From Streptomyces hayashii (GTDB taxonomy: Bacteria; Actinomycetota; Actinomycetes; Streptomycetales; Streptomycetaceae): a stretch of 38,275 nucleotides of DNA. Below are positions 33,090-38,275 of this stretch, piece by piece (the first letter of the stretch is position 1; each line of letters starts with the position of its first letter). Under the pieces are notes generated by a model. The model was not told where the DNA came from. It saw only the letters and a list, made by a program, of their open reading frames with translations, and made no database searches. Both the position numbers and the translations under genes were made by a program. The stretch is taken from positions 1 through 38,275 of the forward strand of contig NZ_JAHHIU010000136.1 of assembly GCF_024539815.1 (NCBI RefSeq), written 5' to 3'.

Positions 33090-33851
33090 TTAGTCGAGCG
33101 GTCCGCCGGCGACGTACAGCACCTGGCCGGAGACGAAGCCGGCGGCCTCGTTCGTGAAGAACGCGATCGCGTTGGCGATGTCGTCGGGCTCGCCGACGCG
33201 CGCGACCGGGATCTGGGTGGCGGCCGCCGCCTTGAACTCCTCGAAGCCCATGCCGACGCGGGCGGCGGTGGCGGCGGTCATGTCGGTGGCGATGAAGCCC
33301 GGGGCGACGGCGTTGGCGGTGATGCCGAACTTGCCGAGCTCGATGGCCAGGGTCTTGGTGAAGCCCTGCAGACCGGCCTTGGCGGCCGAGTAGTTGGCCT
33401 GGCCGCGGTTGCCCAGCGCCGAGGAGGAGGACAGGTTGACGACACGGCCGAAGCCCGCGTCGACCATGTGCTTCTGGACGGCCTTGGTCATGAGGAACGA
33501 ACCGCGCAGATGCACGTTCAGAACGGTGTCCCAGTCGGCGGCGCTCATCTTGAACAGCAGGTTGTCCCGGAGCACGCCGGCGTTGTTGACGAGGATCGTC
33601 GGCGCGCCGAGCTCCTCCACGATCCGGGCGATCGCGGCCTCGACCTGGGCCTCGTCGGAGACGTCGGCGCCGACGGCGACGGCCCTGCCGCCGGCCGCGG
33701 TGATCTTCTCGACGGTGTCCTTGCAGGCGGCCTCGTCGAGGTCGACGACCGCGACCGCACGACCCTCGGCCGCCAGTCGCACGGCGGTGGCCGCTCCGAT
33801 GCCCCGCGCCGCGCCCGTGACTACGGCGACCCGCTGCTCAGTGGTGGACAT
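33090..33851 (-). CDS. fabG: 3-oxoacyl-ACP reductase-type SDR
   Basis: A 253-residue SDR close to FabG: TGAARGIG cofactor loop, VDLDE acid after the second strand, NNAGVLRDNLLFKMS (a FabG-type segment), the triad NLSSSSALGNRGQANYSAAK (Ser...Tyr-x3-Lys), and NAVAPGFIATDMT. FabG reduces 3-ketoacyl-ACP in fatty-acid synthesis. This paralogue lies outside the usual fab cluster and may instead act on CoA substrates or in polyester or secondary metabolism. ATG 33851 with AGGAG upstream. An inverted repeat at 33932-33945 lies in its promoter region. Confidence 0.85.
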   Translation of the reverse strand: MSTTEQRVAVVTGAARGIGAATAVRLAAEGRAVAVVDLDEAACKDTVEKITAAGGRAVAVGADVSDEAQVEAAIARIVEELGAPTILVNNAGVLRDNLLFKMSAADWDTVLNVHLRGSFLMTKAVQKHMVDAGFGRVVNLSSSSALGNRGQANYSAAKAGLQGFTKTLAIELGKFGITANAVAPGFIATDMTAATAARVGMGFEEFKAAAATQIPVARVGEPDDIANAIAFFTNEAAGFVSGQVLYVAGGPLD

Positions 33852-33931
33852 TGCTCGTTCTCCTCGCCCTTGAGAAAGCCTGATGCGCCCGGGAGCGCTG
33901 TTCCGCCCGGGGCGCTGGTGCGCCCGACTGG

Positions 33932-33945
33932 TGAGCGACCGCTTA
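33932..33945 (-). promoter_or_regulatory. Inverted repeat upstream of fabG, possible TetR-type operator
   Basis: TGAGCGACCGCTTA contains AGCG-AC-CGCT with further near-symmetry outward. It lies 81 bp upstream of the fabG ATG and has the form of TetR-family operators on lipid-metabolism genes. No regulator gene is adjacent. Confidence 0.35.
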
Positions 33946-34017
33946 GTACCTTCGGCAGACGTGACGCTAGAAGCCCTGGCACCCGGTGTCAACGCCACAC
34001 GTCGCCGGTGTGAGCCA

Positions 34018-34434
34018 TTACCTCACCAGCAGGTGGAGCAGCCGTTCCGTCTCGGCCGCCGGATCGGCGGTGAGTCCGGTGTGCACGGGGCCCGGCTGGA
34101 CGATCGTCGAGCGGGGCGCGATCAGCCACCGAAAGCGCCGTCCGGCGTCGTCGCCCGCCGCCTGACCGGCCGAGGCGCCGCCCGCGCACACGCCCTCGAC
34201 CGCCCGCAGGGCGGCCCGCACCCCCGCCACGTCCGCCTCCGGGTCGAGCGCCAGCAGTCTCGCCTCGTCGAGGTGGGTGCGGGCGCCGACGTAGTCCCGG
34301 CCGCGGCAGTAGACCAGCACACCCGCGTTGATGCACTCGCCGCGCTCGACCCGCGGGACGACGCGCAGCAGCGCGTACTCGAAGACGTCCCGGTCGCCGC
34401 CCTGACCCGGCCTGATGATGTGGCGGTCGTTCAC
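34018..34434 (-). CDS. DUF3037 protein
   Basis: A 138-residue protein with FEYALLRVVPRVERGECINA and VLVYCRGRDYVGAR, the signature of DUF3037. In many bacteria this family is encoded next to HipA-like proteins, as here. The family has no established biochemical role. GTG 34434 overlaps the stop of the HipA-like gene (GTGA), so the two are translationally coupled. Confidence 0.78.
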   Translation of the reverse strand: MNDRHIIRPGQGGDRDVFEYALLRVVPRVERGECINAGVLVYCRGRDYVGARTHLDEARLLALDPEADVAGVRAALRAVEGVCAGGASAGQAAGDDAGRRFRWLIAPRSTIVQPGPVHTGLTADPAAETERLLHLLVR

Positions 34435-35186
34435 TCGGTCCCCTCGATGCGGTCGTGGATGACGGCGGCCCGCGCCAGCAGGGGCGCCGCGTAGGCGTGC
34501 CGGAGCGCGTCCGGGGTGTCGAAGCCTGGCTCGTCCGTCAGCCAGACGTCGGGGATCTCGGCGGTGACCTCGGCGAGCAGGTCGGCGGTGACCAGCGGGG
34601 CCAGCTCGGCCGCCGCGGCCGCGACGTCCGGCCCGAAGGGCGCGAGGACGTGGTCGCCGGCGTCGTAGGGACGGGCCGCCGAGGTCTCGGCGGTGGGCCA
34701 GTTGTGCTGCCAGATCATGGTGGCGCCGTGGTCGATGAGCCACAGGTCGCCGCGGTGCACCAGGAGGTTGGGATTGCGCCAGGAACGGTCGACGTTGTTC
34801 ACCAGCGCGTCGAACCAGACGATGCGGCCGGCCTCCTCGGGGCCGACCGGGAAGGCGAGCGGGTCGAAACCGAGGGCGCCGGAGAGGAAGTCCATGCCGA
34901 GGTTGGTCCCGCCGCTCGCCTTCAGCAACTCCTGTACCTGGGTGTCGGGTTCGCCGAGTCCCAGCAGGACGTCGAGTTCCACGGCCGCCGGACGGGGCGC
35001 CCGCAGTCCGAGCCGGCGGGCCAGCTCGCCGCAGACCACCTCCGCGACGAGCGTCTTGCGGCCCTGTCCGGCGCCGGTGAACTTCAGGACGTACAGGCCG
35101 AGATCGTCGGCCTCGACGAGTCCCGGCAGGGATCCGCCTTCACGCAGGGGCGTGACATAACGGGTCGCGGTGACTTCCTTGAGCAT
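34431..35186 (-). CDS. HipA-like kinase domain protein
   Basis: A 251-residue protein of the short HipA-like kinase family. The N-terminal part has YVLKFTGAGQG (nucleotide-binding Lys) and the catalytic region reads WFDALVNNVDRSWRNPNLLV (D-x4-N type) followed by LWLIDHGATMIW (metal-binding D-H-G in place of D-F-G). It lacks the N-terminal domain of true HipA toxins, and no HipB-type antitoxin is encoded; its partner is the DUF3037 protein. ATG 35186. Role unknown: kinase activity is plausible, toxin activity is not indicated. Confidence 0.75.
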   Translation of the reverse strand: MLKEVTATRYVTPLREGGSLPGLVEADDLGLYVLKFTGAGQGRKTLVAEVVCGELARRLGLRAPRPAAVELDVLLGLGEPDTQVQELLKASGGTNLGMDFLSGALGFDPLAFPVGPEEAGRIVWFDALVNNVDRSWRNPNLLVHRGDLWLIDHGATMIWQHNWPTAETSAARPYDAGDHVLAPFGPDVAAAAAELAPLVTADLLAEVTAEIPDVWLTDEPGFDTPDALRHAYAAPLLARAAVIHDRIEGTE

Positions 35187-35377
35187 CGCCCCAGGTTACT
35201 GGGCCTGGACCGATGCGCGGCCGACAGCTCGGCGACAGCTGCGGCTTACGCCGCTCTCATGTCGAACCAGTCAATATCTCGACACTGTCCGAACTCGGCG
35301 GGGGCGCTGAACAAGCCGCGCCCCCGGCTCGTACCTCACGGCAGATCCACACACCCCCCTGGAAGGGAACCTCCAGC

Positions 35378-35890
35378 ATGACCAGCGCATCGATCAAGTC
35401 CGCGTCGGGGCCCGCCCGCCGTACCGTCGTGGCAGCCGCCGGAGCCGCGGGGCTCTCCGTCGCGCTGACCGCGTGCGGAGGCTCCGACGACGACTCGTCG
35501 AGCTCGTCACCGTCGGCCGGCGCCGCGGGTTCCACCGGATCCGGCGCCGGCACGCCCGCCGCGAGCACGGGCGGCACGGGTGGCGGGGGCGACGCGGGGG
35601 CGGGCGCGGCGCTCAGCAGGACGGCCGACATACCCGAGGGCGGCGGAAAGGTCTTCGCCTCCGAGAAGGTGGTCGTGACCCAGCCGACGGCGGGCACGTA
35701 CAAGGCGTTCTCCGCGGTGTGCACCCATGCGGGCTGCGCGGTGAAGTCCATCAGCGACGGTGTGATCAACTGCCCCTGCCACAACAGCAACTTCTCGATC
35801 ACGGACGGCAGCGTGAAGAGCGGCCCGGCGCGCAAGCCCCTGCCCGAGGTGCCGATCAAGGTCAGCGGGGACTCGATCACTCTGGCCTGA
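35378..35890 (+). CDS. Tat-exported Rieske [2Fe-2S] protein
   Basis: A 170-residue exported iron-sulphur protein. Residues 1-33 look like a Tat lipoprotein signal: twin Arg (ARRTVVAAAGAAGLSVAL) and a Cys at the end of LTAC. A Ser/Gly/Ala-rich linker (~35-75) leads to a Rieske domain (~80-170) with cluster ligands CTHAGC and CPCHNSNF. It probably transfers electrons outside the membrane; the partner is not evident. ATG 35378 follows GGAAGGGAA. Its end overlaps the opposing isochorismatase-like gene by 14 bp. It is divergent from the HipA-like gene. Confidence 0.88.
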   Translation: MTSASIKSASGPARRTVVAAAGAAGLSVALTACGGSDDDSSSSSPSAGAAGSTGSGAGTPAASTGGTGGGGDAGAGAALSRTADIPEGGGKVFASEKVVVTQPTAGTYKAFSAVCTHAGCAVKSISDGVINCPCHNSNFSITDGSVKSGPARKPLPEVPIKVSGDSITLA

Positions 35891-36539
35891 CCTCCGCTTC
35901 CGCCGGTGCGCTCCGCCGGAGGCGATCCAGCAGTTCGTCGGTGGTCGTGATCGTGGCGACCAGCGCGAGGGTGTGGCGGATCATCGCGGACGTGTAGTCG
36001 GCGGGCACCCCCGCGACGGCGTCCGACGGCACGACGACCGTGTAGCCCCGGTTGACGGCGTCGAAGACGGTGTTGGGGATCGCGATGTTGGCCGACACCC
36101 CGGTCACGATCAGGGTGCGGCAGCCGAGGTTGCGCAGCAGGGCGTCGACGTCGGTGCCCTGGACGGGCGACAGCCCGTGCAGCCGCCGGACGACCAGGTC
36201 CTGCTCGGCGACCTCGATCGGCGGGGCGACGCGGGTCGCGTCGGTTCCGGCGAGCTGCTGGACGGGGAGGCGTTCGGCCGCGCGGAACAGCCGGGCGTTG
36301 CGGTTGCCTCCCCGCCCGTCGGGCCGGCGCTCGGCCACGGCGTGCACGACCTGGACGCGGTGCGCGCGGGCGGCCGCCACCAGCCGGGCGATGTTGGCCA
36401 GGGCCCCCGACTCCTGTGCCTCGCGCGCGAGTTGGGGGAGGGCGGCGGCCGGTCCGACGACGCCCTGCTGGCATTCCACCGTGATCAGGACGGCGCCTGC
36501 GGGGTCGAGAAGGTCGTCGAGCTCTTCGTACGACGGCAT
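35877..36539 (-). CDS. Isochorismatase-like protein lacking the usual Cys nucleophile
   Basis: A 220-residue member of the isochorismatase/cysteine-hydrolase fold: VLITVECQQGVVG near the N terminus and LIVTGVSANIAIPNTVFDA followed by GYTVVVPSDAV. In cysteine hydrolases (nicotinamidase, N-carbamoylsarcosine amidase) the segment after 'GV' carries the nucleophile Cys; here that position is Ala, and the first-strand Asp position is Glu. True isochorismatases such as PhzD also lack the Cys, so a vinyl-ether hydrolase or a non-catalytic protein is possible. ATG 36539 follows GGGGGAG. Convergent with the Rieske gene, overlapping by 14 bp. Confidence 0.72.
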   Translation of the reverse strand: MPSYEELDDLLDPAGAVLITVECQQGVVGPAAALPQLAREAQESGALANIARLVAAARAHRVQVVHAVAERRPDGRGGNRNARLFRAAERLPVQQLAGTDATRVAPPIEVAEQDLVVRRLHGLSPVQGTDVDALLRNLGCRTLIVTGVSANIAIPNTVFDAVNRGYTVVVPSDAVAGVPADYTSAMIRHTLALVATITTTDELLDRLRRSAPAEAEVRPE

Positions 36540-36611
36540 GGGCTCCCCCTGACGTCGGTGTGGGGCGGGCGACACTAACCGCCATTGCGCGGAGAAGGAA
36601 GAAGACCCATC

Positions 36612-36636
36612 ATTTTCTGACGGGGTCTCAGAAGAT
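36612..36636. promoter_or_regulatory. Long inverted repeat between divergent genes, possible operator
   Basis: ATTTTCTGA (36612-36620), 7 bp, then TCAGAAGAT (36628-36636): 9-bp arms with one mismatch. It lies 39-63 bp upstream of the PPOX gene and 73-97 bp from the start of the opposing gene, suitable for control of either. Confidence 0.45.
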
Positions 36637-36674
36637 CAGCACAGGACGACACAAGAGAAGAATGAGGGGGCCGG

Positions 36675-37142
36675 ATGACCGTCACTCAGCGTCGGGGCCG
36701 GAAGATCATGATGACCTCGGGCGAGCTGGACGCGTTCCTCACCGTCCAGCGCACGTGTCGGGTCGCGACCGTGTCCACCGACGGCGCCCCGCACGTCAGC
36801 GCCCTGTGGTTCCTCTGGGACGGGAACGCGCTCTGGCTGTACTCGGTGGTGCGCAGCAAGCGCTGGACCGATCTGCGGCGCGATCCCCGGGTGGCGATCG
36901 TGATCGACACGGGCGAGGAGTACGACAGCCTGCGCGGCGTCGAGCTGTCCGGCGCCGTGGAGTTCGTCGGCGAGATCCCGCGCACCGGTGAGCTGTGCGC
37001 CGAACTCGACGCGGTGGAGACCCGGTTCGCGCGCAAGAACTTCGGCCTCGACGCGATGCCGCACGACGGGCGGCACGCCTGGGTGCGGCTGACGCCGGAG
37101 AAGGTCGTGTCCTGGGACTTCCGCAAGCTCGGCGGGGCGTGA
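36675..37142 (+). CDS. PPOX-class (F420/FMN-dependent) split-barrel protein
   Basis: A 155-residue protein of the pyridoxine-5'-phosphate-oxidase-like split-barrel superfamily: RVATVSTDGAPHVSALWFLW (flavin/deazaflavin-binding strands), KRWTDLRRDPRVAIVIDTG, and a C-terminal HAWVRLTPEKVVSWDFRKL, the pattern of actinobacterial F420-dependent enzymes of the TIGR03618/PPOX type. Typical roles are reduction of quinones, biliverdin-like or enone substrates; the specific one is unknown. ATG 36675 follows GAGGGGG. Transcribed away from the isochorismatase-like gene. Confidence 0.8.
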   Translation: MTVTQRRGRKIMMTSGELDAFLTVQRTCRVATVSTDGAPHVSALWFLWDGNALWLYSVVRSKRWTDLRRDPRVAIVIDTGEEYDSLRGVELSGAVEFVGEIPRTGELCAELDAVETRFARKNFGLDAMPHDGRHAWVRLTPEKVVSWDFRKLGGA

Positions 37143-37205
37143 CGCCGCCGGCCCGACGCAGCCCGTCGCCTGTCCCGGCCCGCCATCCGCCGCCTGCCCG
37201 TCCCT

Positions 37206-38132
37206 TCAGTCCGCCGTCGCCTCCGCCGTCCGTCCCTGCGCCCGGCCCGCCGCCTTGAGCGCGTCGACGGCCGCGCGGATGGACGGGCGGCGGTCGGCGT
37301 CCGCCCGCCAGACCGCGTACACGTGCCGGCGCACCCGCTGCCGCAGCGGAACCGTGACGACCCCCTCGGGCACCGGGTGACGTCCGAGCAGCGGCGCGAT
37401 GCACACGCCCAGTCCGGCGGCCACCAGCCCGAGCTGGGTGTGGGTCTCGGCCGCACGGTGCCCCACGATCGGCTCGACGCCCCGTGAGCGCAGCGTGAAC
37501 ATCAGCCACTCGTGACAGAACTCGCCCTCGCCCCAGGTGATCCACTCGTCCTCGGCGAACTCCGCGAGGTCCACCTCGTCCCGGTGGGCGAGCGGGTGTC
37601 CGGCCGGCATCGCGACGTCGGCCGGATCGTCGAGGACGGGCGCCTTGACGAGGCCGTCCGGCACGGGCATCGGCTTGTTGTACCAGTCCAGGACGACGGC
37701 GAGGTCGAGGTCGCCGCGCACGACGCCGGCGATGCCGCGCTCCGGCTCCAGCTCGGACGAGCGCAGCCGCAGTCCCGGATGCGCCTTGCGCAGCTCGGCC
37801 AGCACGACGGGGAACAGCCCGCGCGCCGCGGTCGGGAACGCCGACAGCCTCAACTCCCCCGCCACCTGACCGCGTTGCGCCTCCAGATCGGCCTGGGCCA
37901 GCTCGACCTGGGACAGGATCCGGGACGCGTGCTCGGCGAGCAGCCGCCCGGCGTCCGTCAGCCGCACGCCCCGCCCGTGCTTGGCGAGGAGCCGCTGGCC
38001 GACCTCCCGCTCCAGCTTCGCCATCTGCTGCGACACGGCCGACGTGGTGATGTGCAGGCCCAGGGCCGCTCCGCTGACCGATCCGTGCCGGGCGAGGGCG
38101 TCGAGGGTGCGCAGGCGCTCCAGATTCAACAT
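37206..38132 (-). CDS. LysR-type transcriptional regulator
   Basis: A 308-residue LTTR. Residues 1-60 are the winged HTH (RLRTLDALARHGSVSGAAL, then SAVSQQMAKLEREVGQRLL, GVRLTDAG), followed by a linker helix and a two-lobed effector domain (~90-295; LRLSAFPTAARGLFP, GDLDLAVVLDWYN, GLVAAGLGVCIAPLL). ATG 38132. It is divergent from the partial gene at 38206 with 73 bp between them, the usual geometry for an LTTR and its target. The ligand is unknown. Confidence 0.88.
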   Translation of the reverse strand: MLNLERLRTLDALARHGSVSGAALGLHITTSAVSQQMAKLEREVGQRLLAKHGRGVRLTDAGRLLAEHASRILSQVELAQADLEAQRGQVAGELRLSAFPTAARGLFPVVLAELRKAHPGLRLRSSELEPERGIAGVVRGDLDLAVVLDWYNKPMPVPDGLVKAPVLDDPADVAMPAGHPLAHRDEVDLAEFAEDEWITWGEGEFCHEWLMFTLRSRGVEPIVGHRAAETHTQLGLVAAGLGVCIAPLLGRHPVPEGVVTVPLRQRVRRHVYAVWRADADRRPSIRAAVDALKAAGRAQGRTAEATAD

Positions 38133-38140
38133 GTAAGGAA

Positions 38141-38182
38141 TGCTACGAGGTACTGCGCGAATATTCTCGATTGTGCTACGAG
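38141..38182. promoter_or_regulatory. LysR binding-site candidates
   Basis: TGCTACGAG occurs at 38141-38149 and 38174-38182, flanking the palindrome GAATATTC (38159-38166). The block fills the space between the two divergent start codons, as expected for an LTTR recognition and activation site pair. Confidence 0.45.
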
Positions 38183-38205
38183 ATCGTCTCCCGCATGGTG
38201 GAGCC

Positions 38206-38275
38206 ATGACCTCGGCGACCACACCCGCTCCGACCCAGCCCTCGCAACTTCCCCCCGCCCAGCCCACGCCGCATT
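38206..38275 (+). CDS. Start of a gene cut by the window end
   Basis: ATG 38206 follows GGTGGAG by a few bases and stays open for 23 codons (MTSATTPAPTQPSQLPPAQP...), a Pro/Thr-rich N terminus. It is divergent from the LysR gene and probably its target. In Streptomyces such targets are often EamA/DMT-type transporters with this kind of leader, but nothing diagnostic is visible yet. Confidence 0.5.
   Translation, partial: MTSATTPAPTQPSQLPPAQPTPH

Noticed and set aside
32298..33851. Polyketide or fatty-acid biosynthetic cluster around the two SDR genes
   Set aside because: No ketosynthase, acyl carrier protein or acyltransferase adjoins; the pair stands alone between an SBP gene and DUF3037.
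32142..34013. 623-codon + strand open frame opposite the two SDR genes
   Set aside because: Mirror of the two SDR genes on the other strand, which have complete catalytic motifs.
34431..35186. HipBA toxin-antitoxin module
   Set aside because: No HipB-like HTH gene and the HipA N-terminal domain is missing; the partner is DUF3037.

Overview
The window is high-GC actinomycete DNA, almost certainly Streptomyces: G/C in third codon positions, many GTG starts, twin-arginine and lipobox signals, and DUF664, F420/PPOX and LysR families typical of that genus. It splits at about 23.78 kb into a horizontally acquired part (left) and an ordinary chromosomal part (right).

Left part, 1 to about 23,784: the right-hand portion of an integrative element. 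Its end carries an excisionase-like HTH gene (21652-22008) and a tyrosine recombinase (22376-23776). The recombinase gene stops a few bases before the last ~42 codons of a host gene that reads as undecaprenyl-diphosphatase (uppP). The element therefore appears to sit in the 3' end of a protein-coding gene rather than in a tRNA gene. Its left end and any transfer or replication genes lie outside the window.

The main cargo is a + strand operon (1318-16089) of eleven intact genes and one broken gene, mostly joined by 4-bp ATGA/GTGA overlaps: an ABC exporter, a HIT protein, an APH-like kinase, an MFS exporter, a triple-Nudix protein, a PIMT-like methyltransferase, a class I methyltransferase, a Nudix-APH fusion, a GNAT-Nudix fusion, a broken VanX-like D,D-dipeptidase, a methyltransferase-Nudix-PIMT fusion and a PIG-L deacetylase. 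An endonuclease/exonuclease/phosphatase gene (223-1062) precedes it. The operon holds six Nudix domains, three of them fused to other enzymes. The PIMT-like domains resemble those of the 'FxLD system' that accompanies some actinomycete class I lanthipeptides, but no LanB, LanC or precursor is in the window. This is the best candidate for an undescribed system.

A second cargo block (16480-20702, - strand) is a graveyard of cell-wall-precursor-like genes: a MurB homologue with two frameshifts, a MurA homologue cut after about 170 residues and abutting the tail of a serine hydrolase, and an orphan GlmU-like beta-helix. Two genes are still full length: an RmlD-like reductase and a nitrilase-fold protein whose catalytic Glu is Lys. 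With the broken VanX-like gene, the lost functions point to UDP-amino-sugar/muropeptide chemistry.

Right part, 23,785 to the end: conserved chromosome. It holds the uppP tail, a SnoaL-like protein, apolipoprotein N-acyltransferase, a Gfo/Idh/MocA oxidoreductase, a DinB/DUF664 protein, a lipoprotein, a TPR-like protein, uracil-DNA glycosylase, a peptide-binding lipoprotein, two SDR/FabG reductases, a DUF3037 and HipA-like pair, a Tat-exported Rieske protein, an isochorismatase-like protein, a PPOX/F420-type protein, and a LysR regulator divergent from a partial gene.
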